From Rhizobium sullae (GTDB lineage: Bacteria; Pseudomonadota; Alphaproteobacteria; Rhizobiales; Rhizobiaceae), in NCBI RefSeq assembly GCF_025200715.1, contig NZ_CP104144.1:2108001-2172000 (forward strand): a stretch of 64,000 bases of DNA. Direction: 5' to 3'. A program made the translations under genes and the position numbers. The notes beneath the pieces are model-generated. The model searched no databases, was not told the DNA's origin, and saw only the letters and a list, made by a program, of their open reading frames with translations. Positions 55,104-64,000 of the stretch are shown here, piece by piece. Within the stretch, counting starts at the first letter, position 1; every line of letters begins with the position of its first letter.

Positions 55104-56081
55104 TCAGTTCGGGGACACGACGACACCCCAGGGCAGCGACCCGACAGTCACGGATTGAACCGGCTCATCGGTCGCGACATCGATGAACGTGATGTCGTTG
55201 GACACCCCGTTTGTGCTGATGATCGCCTTTTGGTCGGGGGTGAAGGCAAGTTGCCAGACCCGCTGCCCGACCAGCACATATTTTTCGACCTCGTAGGTCT
55301 GCGCATCGACCACTGCGACACGATTGGCAGGACCGAGCGCGACATAGGCCTTCTTGCCATCGGCGGTGATGCGCACGCCCACCGGCTGAATCGCTTCCGA
55401 TCGCAGGCCGGGTATCTCGAAGGTGATCTTGTGCTTCACTTCCCGGCTGGTGTTGTCGATGACGGAGACGGTACCGCCGATTTCGGCGCTGACCCAGACC
55501 TCCGAATTGTCCGGCTTGAACTCGGCGAACCGTGGCCTGGAATCGACGAGAACATTGTGGGTGATCTCGTTGGTTTCCGTATCGATGAAGTGCGCCATGT
55601 TGGTCGTTTCGGAGGTGTTGACCATGGACTTTCCGTCCGGGCTGATGCCCATGCCCTCGGGTTCGACGCCGACCGGCACTTCGGCCCGCACCTCTTTGCT
55701 TTCAAGATCGATGACCGTGACGAGATTGTCGTCCTCGTTGGCGACATAGAGCGTCTTTCCATCAGGCGACAGGACGAACAACTCCGGATCAGGCCCGGAC
55801 GGCAGCGATCCGACGATCTCGTAAGTCGTCGTATCGATGATCTCGATCGTGTCGTCGTCGCTTGCGCAGAGGTAGATGAACTTGCCATCGCGTGAAATGG
55901 TGATGCCGCGCGGCCGCTGGCCGACATCAATCGTGCGCAGCACTTCCTTCGTCTGCGAGTCCACCACGCTCACCGTGTTGTCCTTCTCGTTGGAGACATA
56001 CACCATGTAGGCACAAGCAGGTGCCTGCAGGCCGGCCGCCACGACAAATCCCAAGGTCAGAAAAGTCAGTCTTCGGTGCAT
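55104..56081 (-). CDS. YVTN-type beta-propeller, PQQ-associated
   Basis: 325 residues. The signal (RLTFLTLGFVVAAGLQAPAC) is followed by about seven YVTN repeats, for example MVYVSNEKDNTVSVVDSQTK, TLYVANEDDNLVTVIDLESK and KAYVALGPANRVAVVDAQTY. It matches the beta-propeller family of PQQ-dependent catabolism clusters. It is periplasmic and lies just after the binding-protein gene. It may present ligand or metal to the transporter, an inference from context. Confidence 0.88.
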   Translation of the reverse strand: MHRRLTFLTLGFVVAAGLQAPACAYMVYVSNEKDNTVSVVDSQTKEVLRTIDVGQRPRGITISRDGKFIYLCASDDDTIEIIDTTTYEIVGSLPSGPDPELFVLSPDGKTLYVANEDDNLVTVIDLESKEVRAEVPVGVEPEGMGISPDGKSMVNTSETTNMAHFIDTETNEITHNVLVDSRPRFAEFKPDNSEVWVSAEIGGTVSVIDNTSREVKHKITFEIPGLRSEAIQPVGVRITADGKKAYVALGPANRVAVVDAQTYEVEKYVLVGQRVWQLAFTPDQKAIISTNGVSNDITFIDVATDEPVQSVTVGSLPWGVVVSPN

Positions 56082-56100
56082 CTGGCTTTCTCCAATGAAG

Positions 56101-57351
56101 CTATTTCAGCGTACATCGGGTTTCCGGCTGATCGACACCGAGCGTGTCGAGTTCGGAAACCTGGTGCAGAAACCCCTCTTGCGGTGACGTCGACACCACG
56201 GAACGCCCGTCTCCGAGGAAGATCGGCTGGCGCAATTGCCAGTTCCAGTTCCGGAAGGTCAGCTTCTGTCCCTTAAAAGCCGCAATCGAAAAATCATCGG
56301 CGCGGATGAAGGCGGAAATCTTCCCGGGGTCAGTACCTTGCGTGCGCGTCGCCGCCTCGCCGACAATTCTTGCCGCAGTCCACGCGGCCATGTCCTTCGA
56401 CAGCATGCGCCTGCCATTCGTCTTGGCGAAGCGGTTCTGGATCTGGGTGCCGCCCCATTGCTCGCTTGCCGGATGCCAGGCGGATGGCATGAGGCCGGCC
56501 GTTCCGGCAACAGGGCGCGGGATCCATGTGCGGAATGGTACGTAGGTGCCGAAGACCTCGCTTTCGTCGGCCACGAGCAACACGTCGTAGTCGGGAAAAT
56601 CCTGCGTGAAGACCGGCATTTGCCGCTGAATCTGGACCACGCCGGTATCCGTCCGCCGCGCCGTGCCGGTGTCGATAAACTCCTTTTCCGCGACGATCTC
56701 GCCGCCGAAGCGCATGGCGGCGCGCCGCAGCGCGTCGGCAAAAAGCTTGTCCGGCGCATGGGAGCCGAAAACCAGCACCCATCGACGCCACTGTTTCCAA
56801 ATCAGATACTGCGCCAGCCCGTCGGCGAGCATGGTGCGGGTAGGCGCAGTGTGAAACACGTTCACCCGGCACTCCTCCTCACGCAGACTGTCGTCGGTGG
56901 CGCCGACATTGAAGATCAAAACGCCCCGTTCGCGAGCCAGATCGGCGATCGACAGAAGCTGGCCGGCTGACAGGTCCGCGAGAACATAGAGAACACCTTT
57001 CGATATCATCTCGTTAAAACCCGGAACGATGTCAGCATCGGGCCTGACCTCGGCCACGTCGAGCGAAAACGTTTGTCCAAGAAAGGACCCGGTGGTGTTG
57101 TTGTCGCCGATCGCCACCTTCGCGCCCGCAACGCCTTCGTCGCGCGGCGGTACATCCAAGACGGAAAGCGCCAGCCGGGGTGCATAGGCGCGAAGATAGC
57201 CCAGCCGGATCTGCGAAACCTGCTGCTGGGATTTGGCCGGCTTGTTGACCGGAGCGGAAGCGGGTTCATCCGCAACGGCGCTAGACGGGCCGAAAGGCGC
57301 AAGAAAAGCCACGACAAACAATATGAGGACATTAGGCACCGTACATCCCAC
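56101..57351 (-). CDS. ABC substrate-binding protein, PQQ alcohol dehydrogenase system
   Basis: 416 residues with a signal (LILFVVAFLAPFGPSSAVAD). The fold is family 6-like (branched amino-acid type): GVLYVLADLSAGQLLSIADL, RERGVLIFNVGATDDSLREE and RVNVFHTAPTRTMLADGLAQ. It fits the binding protein that occurs with PQQ alcohol dehydrogenases and lanthanide-uptake clusters. It is the first gene of a six-gene unit. The ligand is unknown here. Confidence 0.88.
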   Translation of the reverse strand: MGCTVPNVLILFVVAFLAPFGPSSAVADEPASAPVNKPAKSQQQVSQIRLGYLRAYAPRLALSVLDVPPRDEGVAGAKVAIGDNNTTGSFLGQTFSLDVAEVRPDADIVPGFNEMISKGVLYVLADLSAGQLLSIADLARERGVLIFNVGATDDSLREEECRVNVFHTAPTRTMLADGLAQYLIWKQWRRWVLVFGSHAPDKLFADALRRAAMRFGGEIVAEKEFIDTGTARRTDTGVVQIQRQMPVFTQDFPDYDVLLVADESEVFGTYVPFRTWIPRPVAGTAGLMPSAWHPASEQWGGTQIQNRFAKTNGRRMLSKDMAAWTAARIVGEAATRTQGTDPGKISAFIRADDFSIAAFKGQKLTFRNWNWQLRQPIFLGDGRSVVSTSPQEGFLHQVSELDTLGVDQPETRCTLK

Positions 57352-57890
57352 ACGATGAGCAGAATGCTTCAGTTCCGACGAAAACCGGATCTGTGCAATT
57401 CTAAGGTGCCGCCGTCAGCTTAAACGACATACTTTCGATTTCAAACTGAAAATTTAACGGCGTCACCGCGCCGCCCTGCTTCGGACCAGAACCTGCGTGG
57501 CCTGGTCTGTATCCGCGCCCGATCGGCTCCACGTGTGTGCAGGAGCGAGACGAGACGTTCTCGTTGGATTCGATCTTGGTTTCGTCGCGGCGGTGAATGA
57601 GCCCATCCTTCAAGGCCGGATGCGACGCCACGTCCGCCATCCCGAAGTCGCGACAAATGCAGAGCTCCCAATACTTGAGGCGGTCAAGGTCCAAGCGCTC
57701 GTCGTTTCGGTTGGCGGTTGGGCAAACGGGTGGTGGTGCATATGAGACAGGCGGTCGCGTATTGTGTTTCAACTGAAAGCAGATTCCTGCCCTCCTGAAA
57801 TCAGAATGCAACCTCCCTCCCGAATTCTCGCGCCCGCCGTCGTTCGTATCTGATCGACGACGGAATTGAATAAACACGGAGGTTGTCACC
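57352..57890. other. Intergenic stretch with one doubtful frame
   Basis: About 540 nt. A minus-strand frame ending at 57401 (EIESMSFKLTAAP) reads smoothly for about 80 codons but lacks a good start and a family. Promoters of the PQQ-associated operon and the VOC gene should lie here. Confidence 0.35.
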
Positions 57891-58487
57891 ATGACTGGGA
57901 AGCACGCCAAAACCGGGGTGATCGTCGTCGATCGATCCGATCCCGCCATCGTGCCGGCGAAGAAAACAAATGGGCCGAGCGGGCCACAGATCGTCGGTCT
58001 CCGTCACGTCGGCATGGTCGCCGAAAACCCGGCTGCGCTTGGACGATTCTATCAGGATACCCTGGGGCTTCAGCTGGTCGGCGGCAGTGGCGAAGAAAAC
58101 CCGTTCGGCGCCAGCGCCTTCCTGACCAGCGATCCAGCCGAAGATTCTCATCAGATCGCTATCTTCACCGATCCTGCCTTGCGCCACGTCGCATTCAAGG
58201 TCGCTACATTGGCCGACCTGCGTGCCGCATACCATCGCATCGTCGACATGGGGCTGGCGATCAAGATGGCCTTCAATCACGGCGTATCGCTTGCGTTCTA
58301 TTTCGAAGACCTTGAGGGGAACCTCGTCGAGGTCTACTGGGCAACCGGCATCGCCCTTGGCCAGCCTTATGGGGATCCGCTCGATCTGACGCTGCCCGAA
58401 GAGGCTTTGCGGCGAGATATCGAGCGCGTGGCGCGGCAGGCAAATGCGTTTGGTCCTCTATCTGCGCCATCCACATCAGCGCCATAG
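57891..58487 (+). CDS. VOC family protein (glyoxalase/dioxygenase-like)
   Basis: 198 residues. The fold starts at GLRHVGMVAENPAALGRFYQ and DTLGLQLVGG. Likely metal ligands are His in LRHVGM, His in ALRHVAFKV and Glu in GNLVEVYW. This matches extradiol-dioxygenase-like VOC proteins. The N-terminal 35 residues are extra and basic. The gene stands alone between two operons. The substrate is unknown. Confidence 0.85.
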   Translation: MTGKHAKTGVIVVDRSDPAIVPAKKTNGPSGPQIVGLRHVGMVAENPAALGRFYQDTLGLQLVGGSGEENPFGASAFLTSDPAEDSHQIAIFTDPALRHVAFKVATLADLRAAYHRIVDMGLAIKMAFNHGVSLAFYFEDLEGNLVEVYWATGIALGQPYGDPLDLTLPEEALRRDIERVARQANAFGPLSAPSTSAP

Positions 58488-58598
58488 CGCGGAGCTACTC
58501 TCCCCGTTCATCCCTGCCATTCAATTCACACCTGAAGAGGAAATAGCAATGACGAAACCGCTATCGCTACCGCGCGCCCTTCTGCGCCCGGCGACGAC

Positions 58599-58841
58599 AT
58601 GACGGACGTCTGGCAGTCCCATATGGTCGATCTCATCTCACGGATCGTCGGAGAAGAACGCATCGTCGACGAATTTCTGTTCTCTTTCATTCACGACAGC
58701 GAGATGGCGTGGATCTTGCCCGGCGTCGAGCCGACCGGCTGGCTGGTGAACATCCCGGTGTCATCGCGTCGGACTTGCACGGTCGCCCGTGGGGACGTTT
58801 CGGAGTTTCCATGTGTTGCTTTTATCATAACGCGTTATTGA
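58599..58841 (+). pseudogene. SnoaL-like ester cyclase remnant
   Basis: The frame reads MTDVWQSHMVDLISRIVGEE, RIVDEFLFSFIHDSEMAWIL and PGVEPTGWLVNIP, which matches the SnoaL-like domain of ester cyclase proteins. Compared with the family, about 70 residues after WQSHM are missing, and the C-terminal AHEHIYWDQ part is absent. It is a deletion remnant. Confidence 0.6.
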
Positions 58842-58895
58842 TGAGGCGGGCGCGACGGGCATCAGGCAGTCGAAACCAAAAGCGATCGCCGGCAG

Positions 58896-59027
58896 TTAAA
58901 ATAATGCGGAAGCAATCGCGAGAAGGCTCACGGCTAGCGCAGCAAGACTGGGGATCATGACGGCGACGCCGGAAACCAACGCCAGCGCGGCTACCCAATC
59001 GAACGGCCTGTCAACAGACCTGATCAT
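58896..59027 (-). CDS. Very small membrane protein downstream of ccoS (43 aa)
   Basis: The ATG at 59027 follows GAAGGGAAG. The product is MIRSVDRPFDWVAALALVSG followed by a second hydrophobic stretch (AALAVSLLAIASALF). It could be a membrane peptide that ends the cco operon, 42 nt after ccoS. Too short to assign. Confidence 0.4.
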   Translation of the reverse strand: MIRSVDRPFDWVAALALVSGVAVMIPSLAALAVSLLAIASALF

Positions 59028-59069
59028 GACAGCTTCCCTTCTTTCTGTCCTTTAAACGAACGATGTCGA

Positions 59070-59276
59070 TCAGACGTATGTTCCATGTCCTCTGCAGCCC
59101 TCGCCTTTCCGCTTCTTGTCACGAAGGGGAGCGTCCGCGGCATTGGGTAGCAGCACCCTTTCCGCCGCTCCGTCGAGATCGTCGTACTGGCCGCTGCGTA
59201 TCGACCACAGGAATGCCATCAGGCCGACGACACCCATTCCCAAGGCGATTGGCACGAGATACACGAGATAGTTCAT
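59070..59276 (-). CDS. ccoS: CcoS/FixS, cbb3 oxidase maturation protein
   Basis: 68 residues. The N-terminus has the family membrane helix ([20 protein letters not shown]) and the [19 protein letters not shown] motif that marks CcoS. It helps insert heme or copper into the cbb3 oxidase. The start overlaps the ccoI stop by 4 nt. The C-terminus is a little longer and more charged than usual. Confidence 0.92.
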   Translation of the reverse strand: MNYLVYLVPIALGMGVVGLMAFLWSIRSGQYDDLDGAAERVLLPNAADAPLRDKKRKGEGCRGHGTYV

Positions 59277-61528
59277 CGGGCAGCCTCTTTGAGATCAAGC
59301 CCACGAATAGCCTTGGGCCGCCGCCGGGACGAAACCTTGTCGCCCGAAAGGCGCAAGGCATTGCCGACAACGAGGATCGATGACGTGGACATCGCGACCG
59401 CCGCCATGAGAGGCGTGACATGGCCCGTGATAGCAACAGGCACGACCAGAACATTGTAGCCGACGGCAAGGGCGAGGTTCTGCCGCACCAGTCCGGCGGC
59501 GGCACGCGCAACGCCTATCGCTTGCGGGACAGCTTCCAGGCTCCTGCCCAGGAAGACGAGATCGGCGGCGTTCCGCCCGATATCCGCGGCCGACGAGGGC
59601 GCCATCGAGACATGCGCGGCAGCGAGCGCCGGGGCATCGTTCAACCCGTCGCCGACCATCAGGACGTGGTGGCCGGCCGCCGCCAACTCCGTCAGCCGCT
59701 TGACCTTATCTTCGGGGATGGCGCCGTGGCGATGTTCGGTGATGCCCAGCACAGCGGCAACCTTGCCGACCTCCGCGGGACGGTCGCCGGAAAGAACCTC
59801 AGTTGCCAGTCCGTCGGCTGCCAGCCTTTGGACCGCGGTCCCGGCGCCGGGGCGCGTTTCGTCGGCGATTGCGAACCAGCCCGCCGGCTGGCCGTCGCGC
59901 AAAAGCCATACGTCTGCCTGTTTCGAATCCTCGAATGTGCCCTTGGAGACCCATTCCTTGCGTCCCAGCCTATAGACGGTTCCGCCGATACGGCCTTCGA
60001 TTCCGTAACCCGGAATCTCGCGGAAATCCTCGACCTCGGCCTCGGCTGGCTGTAGCGCCGTGACGGCCCGCGCTGCCGGATGCCTCGACAGCGCGGCAAG
60101 CCCGGCCGCGGCGGCCAGATCCCACGGCGCGACGGTGTGCTCGATGACGCGGGCGACTCCGGTCGTGAGCGTCCCCGTCTTGTCGAAAACCACGGTGTCG
60201 ACCTCGGCGAGCCGCTCCAGCGCGCTGCCATCTTTGAGCGTGATGCCGAGGTCGAACAGCCGGCGGGCGGCCATGACCTGGACCATGGGCACTGCCAGGC
60301 CCAGCGCACATGGGCAGGTGATGATGAGGACCGAAATCGCCACTGTGATCGACCGATGCCAGTCGCCCGTCTGCAGCATCCAGGCGGAGAAGGTCGCCAG
60401 TGCGAGCAGATGGACGATGGGGGAGTAAAGCGCTGCCGCGCGGTCGGCGATGCGGCGGTAGCGTGCACGGCTGTCCTCCGCCGCCTCCATCAGTCTCACC
60501 ATGTCGGCAAGGAAGGAATCCTGTTCCCTCCTGTCGACCCTGACTGTCAGCGCGCCATCGACGCTCATCGTTCCGGAAAGAACGATGCTCCCGGGATGCG
60601 CGCTTTCAGGCGCGGACTCGCCGCTTGCCACCGAAACGTCCAGGTTCCCCGTGCCCGAAACGACCGTTCCGTCGACAGGTATACGGTCGCCCGGCCCCAC
60701 GAAGACGATCTCTCCCGGTTCGATCTTCGTCAATTCGCGGAACTCGCGGCTTCCGTCCGCCCCAATCACTGTCGCGCCCCGCGGCAGCAGGCGGGCAAGT
60801 CCGGTGACGGCAGTCCGCGCCTTCTGCCGCATCGCGTGATCCAGCGTGCGTCCTGCCAGGAGAAAGAAGATCAGCGACGTGACGGCGTCGAAGTAGGCGT
60901 GCGGTCCTCCGGCAATGGTGTCGTAGAGGCTCAGTCCCAGTGCGAGCAGGATACCGACGGAGATCGGCAGATCCATGCTGGCCGTCCGCTTCCTCACCGC
61001 ATTCCACGCCGAAACGAAGAACACCCGTCCGGAATAAGCAACAGCGGGTATGGCCAGCAGCGCAGAGATCAGGTGGAAGGCATTCCGTGTCCCAGCGTCC
61101 GCGCCCGACCAGATGGACACGGACAGCAACATGATGTTCATGGCGGCGAAGCCCGCGACCGCCGTCGCTCGCAGCAGCCGGGACATTTCTGGATCGCGTC
61201 CACCGTCCCCCGTCTCTGCAAGACAAGCGTCGTATCCGAGGTCCCGCAATGCCTCGATCATCGGAGGCACTTGGTCCTCGGCCCTCCACCTGACGGCGAC
61301 GCGCCGGGACGTCAGGTTCAATCGTGCCGCCACGACGCCGTCAAGGCGCTGCAGCGCGCCCTCGATCGCGGCAATGCAGGCGGCGCAACGCGCCTGCGGC
61401 ACCGAGAGGTCCGTCTGGAACATGCCATCGCCGAGGTCGCGGCTCGCGAGTACGATTTCGCGCGCGGAAATTTCTCGCGGCGGCACGAGCAGCAAGTCGG
61501 CTTCGGTTCCCATCGCACAGCAGCTCAT
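59273..61528 (-). CDS. ccoI: CcoI/FixI, copper P1B-type ATPase
   Basis: 751 residues. A heavy-metal domain lies near the N-terminus ([20 protein letters not shown]). The membrane CPC motif is [12 protein letters not shown], the phosphorylated Asp is in [10 protein letters not shown], and the hinge is [17 protein letters not shown]. About eight membrane helices are visible. It moves copper to the periplasm for cbb3 oxidase assembly. It overlaps both neighbours by 4 nt. Confidence 0.95.
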   Translation of the reverse strand: MSCCAMGTEADLLLVPPREISAREIVLASRDLGDGMFQTDLSVPQARCAACIAAIEGALQRLDGVVAARLNLTSRRVAVRWRAEDQVPPMIEALRDLGYDACLAETGDGGRDPEMSRLLRATAVAGFAAMNIMLLSVSIWSGADAGTRNAFHLISALLAIPAVAYSGRVFFVSAWNAVRKRTASMDLPISVGILLALGLSLYDTIAGGPHAYFDAVTSLIFFLLAGRTLDHAMRQKARTAVTGLARLLPRGATVIGADGSREFRELTKIEPGEIVFVGPGDRIPVDGTVVSGTGNLDVSVASGESAPESAHPGSIVLSGTMSVDGALTVRVDRREQDSFLADMVRLMEAAEDSRARYRRIADRAAALYSPIVHLLALATFSAWMLQTGDWHRSITVAISVLIITCPCALGLAVPMVQVMAARRLFDLGITLKDGSALERLAEVDTVVFDKTGTLTTGVARVIEHTVAPWDLAAAAGLAALSRHPAARAVTALQPAEAEVEDFREIPGYGIEGRIGGTVYRLGRKEWVSKGTFEDSKQADVWLLRDGQPAGWFAIADETRPGAGTAVQRLAADGLATEVLSGDRPAEVGKVAAVLGITEHRHGAIPEDKVKRLTELAAAGHHVLMVGDGLNDAPALAAAHVSMAPSSAADIGRNAADLVFLGRSLEAVPQAIGVARAAAGLVRQNLALAVGYNVLVVPVAITGHVTPLMAAVAMSTSSILVVGNALRLSGDKVSSRRRPKAIRGLDLKEAAR

Positions 61529-62352
61529 TGTCCTGGCTCCTCGGAACGTGCCACGGCCCTGTAGGCATGCCAGGTGGCGTGGCCCAGCAGAGGAAAGAGA
61601 ACGATCATCCCGATGAGGCCCGTTGCGACGCAGGCTGCAAAGAGCACGAGCAGCATCGCCCCCCAGGCGACCATCGGCGTGAGGTTATTCCACACCACCT
61701 TCATGCTCGAACCCATAGCGGTCAGCGCATCGACACGCTGATCAAGTAGCATCGGCACCGAAAAGACGCTGACGGCAAAGGCAAAGGCCGCAAAAAGGCC
61801 GCCAATTGCCGTCCCGACCACCAGCATCGTCCAGCCGTAGGCCGTACCGAACAGCATGCCGGCAATGTGGTCGAGGCCGGGGAATGCTGTCACCCCGAAA
61901 AACAGGGCGTAGAGGAGCACGGCGGCCCGCATCCACAAAAGCACGAGCATGAAGAGGAGCAGGCCGGCGAAGAACACCTGCGCACCGGCACGGGGCCGTA
62001 CAAGCAACATCGAGCCGAAGCCGATCTGTCGGCCCTCTTCGATCGACCGGCTCTTCTCGTAGAGGCCGATTGCCAGAAACGGGGCAACGATCATGAAGGC
62101 CGCTAGCGCAGGAAATAGAATGTAGTCGAGCCCAAAGGCGACGAGCATCCAGACGAACGCGACGGAAAGAAGGAAGACGCCTATTCCGTATGCCAGGCTC
62201 GAAGCCGGCCGCGTCCACAAATCCCGCCAGCCCGCTGACAGCCAACGGAGCCCCTCAAGGACGGGCAGCCCTCGCTGAAGGCGGGGATCCCGCGTTTCGC
62301 CAATGCCCGACGTCTCGCTCAGCAGCCAGTACGACTTGTCGCTCTCGCCCAT
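61525..62352 (-). CDS. DUF2189 membrane protein in the cco operon
   Basis: 275 residues from the ATG at 62352, after GAGGAG. It has about six membrane helices ([60 protein letters not shown]). The pattern fits DUF2189, a family of membrane proteins often near cytochrome oxidase genes. The 3' end overlaps ccoI by 4 nt. It takes the place where ccoGH would usually be found. A role in oxidase assembly is an inference. Confidence 0.85.
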   Translation of the reverse strand: MGESDKSYWLLSETSGIGETRDPRLQRGLPVLEGLRWLSAGWRDLWTRPASSLAYGIGVFLLSVAFVWMLVAFGLDYILFPALAAFMIVAPFLAIGLYEKSRSIEEGRQIGFGSMLLVRPRAGAQVFFAGLLLFMLVLLWMRAAVLLYALFFGVTAFPGLDHIAGMLFGTAYGWTMLVVGTAIGGLFAAFAFAVSVFSVPMLLDQRVDALTAMGSSMKVVWNNLTPMVAWGAMLLVLFAACVATGLIGMIVLFPLLGHATWHAYRAVARSEEPGQ

Positions 62353-62363
62353 CTCGTGTCTCC

Positions 62364-62555
62364 TCAGCATGCCGGCTTGGCAGCACGATAGCCGTGACCA
62401 TCGCCCACTGACTTCGAATGCTCGACGCATTCAGGCTGCGACTGGATTGCCACGTAGACCAGGTGCGCATTGGCCGCGGCCACGAGAAGCAGCCCTGCGG
62501 GGACCAGCGCCCAGAGGAGCCACTTCGTTCGGGATCTCTTCATGCGTCCGGTCAT
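62364..62555 (-). CDS. Small membrane protein after ccoP (63 aa)
   Basis: A basic start (MTGRMKRSRTKWLLW) is followed by one membrane helix (ALVPAGLLLVAAANAHLVYV) and a short periplasmic tail with two Cys (QPECVEHSK and AAKPAC). The start overlaps the ccoP stop (ATGA). It recalls the N-terminal helix of CcoH but lacks the long periplasmic domain, so it may be a shortened replacement or an unrelated subunit. Confidence 0.65.
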   Translation of the reverse strand: MTGRMKRSRTKWLLWALVPAGLLLVAAANAHLVYVAIQSQPECVEHSKSVGDGHGYRAAKPAC

Positions 62556-63433
62556 GGCTGTTGCGTCCCCAGGTCGTGGACGTAGAGCGCCAGCGTCCGG
62601 ATCTCGGCGGTCGTCAGCCTCTCGTCCCAGGTCGGCATGTGGCCCTGGCGCCCGCCGTGCACGGAGGCGATGATCGTGTCCAGGTTACCGCCGTAGATCC
62701 ACGTGGAGTCGGTGAGGTTCGGAGCGCCCACGTCGCTTTTTCCCTTGGCGTCTTCGCCGTGGCAGGCGGCGCAGGTGGCGATGAACACTTCGCGCCCGGC
62801 CTCCAGGCGGTCGACGTTTGCCGGCGTCGAGTAGTCCGAGTGGGACAGCGAATAGACATAGGCGGCGACGCTTCGGACCTGCTCGCGGTCGAGCATCTGA
62901 TCGCGCCCGAAGGCCGGCATCTGCCCGATCCGGCTTTCCGCATGCCGGGTGTTGATGCCGACGCGCATCGTCTGCTCGATAAGCTGTGGACCTCCGCCCC
63001 AGAGCCAGTCGTCGTCTGTGAGGTCGGGGTAGTTCGCCCGCCCCTTCCCGTCCCTGCCGTGGCAGGCCGCGCAATTGTCGCCGAAGAGCTGCCGTCCGGT
63101 ATCGCGCACGGTCTGCATCAGCGCTTCGTCGGAGAGAATGGTGTCGTAGGGCTCTGTCGCGATGCGGCTCATCCAGCCGGACCGGCTGCGCTCGGCCTCG
63201 ACGACCTGAGCCTCGACCGTGGTCTTCTGGTCGATGCCAAAGAGCCCCTTGGTGTAGGTCGTTCCGAGCGGCCAGGCCGGCACGAAGAACCACCAGGCAA
63301 TGGCCCAGATGTGGGTCACGATCAGGAAGATGAGAACGCCGCGCGGAACGGGGGTGTCCAGTTCCGTGATGCCGTTCCACTCGTGGCCGGTCGTCTCGCG
63401 GCCGGTGACAGGATCGCGCTCACTCACTTCCAT
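62552..63433 (-). CDS. ccoP: Cbb3 oxidase diheme cytochrome c subunit CcoP/FixP
   Basis: 293 residues from the ATG at 63433, which lies inside the ccoQ frame. The N-terminal helix is GVLIFLIVTHIWAIAWWFFV. Two heme motifs follow: NCAACHGRDGKG (about residue 120) and TCAACHGEDAKG (about 215), with likely Met ligands in GQMPAFG and GHMPTW. It passes electrons to the oxidase core. It overlaps the next gene by 4 nt. Confidence 0.95.
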   Translation of the reverse strand: MEVSERDPVTGRETTGHEWNGITELDTPVPRGVLIFLIVTHIWAIAWWFFVPAWPLGTTYTKGLFGIDQKTTVEAQVVEAERSRSGWMSRIATEPYDTILSDEALMQTVRDTGRQLFGDNCAACHGRDGKGRANYPDLTDDDWLWGGGPQLIEQTMRVGINTRHAESRIGQMPAFGRDQMLDREQVRSVAAYVYSLSHSDYSTPANVDRLEAGREVFIATCAACHGEDAKGKSDVGAPNLTDSTWIYGGNLDTIIASVHGGRQGHMPTWDERLTTAEIRTLALYVHDLGTQQP

Positions 63434-63594
63434 GGCGTGTCGTCCCGCTCGAGGATGCTGTGCTTGGCCCGGTCGAAGCGCGTCCGGTTCGACGGCCAGA
63501 AGGTGTAGACGAGCACGCCGACTGCAAGGGCGATCAAGTAGAGCAGTCCCCAGCTCTTGGAGAATGCGACGACGGTGTCGTGGTCCAGGTCCAT
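63424..63594 (-). CDS. ccoQ: Cbb3 oxidase small subunit CcoQ/FixQ
   Basis: 56 residues: MDLDHDTVVAFSKSWGLLYL, then a membrane helix (IALAVGVLVYTFWP) and a polar tail (RFDRAKHSILERDDTPWK). This is the standard FixQ layout. It lies between ccoO and ccoP and overlaps the ccoP start by 10 nt. It stabilises the oxidase complex. Confidence 0.9.
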   Translation of the reverse strand: MDLDHDTVVAFSKSWGLLYLIALAVGVLVYTFWPSNRTRFDRAKHSILERDDTPWK

Positions 63595-63611
63595 GTGACA
63601 GTCCTCCGCCT

Positions 63612-64000
63612 TCAGTTTCCGGGATCCGGTTTCTTCTCGGGAGCCGCGGTATGTTCGTACGCGGCATTGGTCAGCCGTCCCAGCACCTGGAGATACGCGA
63701 CGAGCGCGTCCATCTCGGTGACGTGCGTCGTGACGCCGTCGAATGCGCTCACCTGCGTCTCCTCGCCGTAGCGCTCGGTAGCTCCCGCGGCAAAGTCCGT
63801 GTCGGGAGTGGCCTGGCCGTAGGCGTCCCGCGCTGCGTTTTCCACCATCTCGTCGGTGTATCGAACGCCAAGGGCCTGCTGCACCGCGAGGTGCTGTGGC
63901 AAATCCTCCATCTTCAGCGGGTTCCGCGCCAGCCAGCGATAGGCGGGCATGTTCGATTCTGGGACGACGTCCCGCGGGTTGGTGAGATGGGCAACGTGCC
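63612..64000 (-). CDS. ccoO: Cbb3 oxidase monoheme cytochrome c subunit CcoO/FixO, partial
   Basis: The frame runs off the right edge of the window. Visible is the C-terminal part, including HLTNPRDVVPESNMPAYRWL (with the Met ligand) and VTEMDALVAYLQVLGRLTNA. The heme-binding CxxCH and the N-terminal membrane helix lie outside. It should be preceded by ccoN beyond the window. The stop is 17 nt before the ccoQ start. Confidence 0.92.
   Translation of the reverse strand, partial: HVAHLTNPRDVVPESNMPAYRWLARNPLKMEDLPQHLAVQQALGVRYTDEMVENAARDAYGQATPDTDFAAGATERYGEETQVSAFDGVTTHVTEMDALVAYLQVLGRLTNAAYEHTAAPEKKPDPGN

Noticed and set aside
60080..61564. Plus-strand frame of 494 codons opposite ccoI
   Set aside because: The antisense gene encodes a textbook copper ATPase with all motifs; this frame has unnatural composition.

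Overview
The window looks like an accessory replicon (plasmid or chromid type) of a Rhizobiaceae alphaproteobacterium, most likely Sinorhizobium/Ensifer or a close relative. This rests on high GC, GGAG-type ribosome sites, alphaproteobacterial families (DUF982, DUF1062, DUF1236, DUF4142), a xoxF-glutathione formaldehyde pathway and a fix/cco (cbb3 oxidase) operon. The genus is inferred from gene content and family recall; no 16S or tRNA gene is present.

Layout. (1) 1-5.1 kb: a carbohydrate ABC importer operon (dehydrogenase, two permeases, binding protein, ATPase) with a hairpin before the ATPase gene. (2) 5.1-25 kb: a scarred accessory region. It holds an AraC regulator, an orphan TadG-like protein, remnants of IS5, IS110, IS21 and IS6 elements, of an integrase and of a serine recombinase, PPK2, a frameshifted gamma-glutamyltranspeptidase beside a truncated amino-acid permease, a cytochrome c/YedE pair, three toxin-antitoxin loci (higBA, vapBC and one with a broken toxin), a Prc-type protease and exonuclease III. 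(3) 26-30 kb: a polysaccharide cassette (ABC exporter, GT2, acyltransferase). (4) 31-42 kb: small stress and envelope genes. A compact group at 33.1-35.7 kb (glycine-zipper lipoprotein, membrane anchors, two DUF1236 proteins) shares GGAC-N4-GTCC palindromes spaced by 23 bp or a multiple of it.

(5) 43-57.4 kb: a lanthanide/PQQ methanol oxidation locus. xoxF, xoxG and xoxJ oxidise methanol in the periplasm; frmA and gfa handle formaldehyde through glutathione. Next come two ABC systems: a NitT/TauT-type importer, and a PQQ-associated set (binding protein, beta-propeller, cupredoxin-like protein, ATPase, ABC-2 permease, periplasmic protein) that resembles the ABC part of lanthanide-uptake (lut) clusters. 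Three 21-bp-phased repeats lie in the intergenic region upstream of xoxF.

(6) 57.9-64 kb: a VOC protein, a decayed ester cyclase, and a translationally coupled cco operon (ccoO partial, ccoQ, ccoP, a 63-aa protein, DUF2189, ccoI, ccoS). No ccoG or ccoH gene lies between ccoP and ccoI.

The number of broken genes, several of them by single indels, fits an accessory replicon under gene turnover. Some indels could be sequencing errors.
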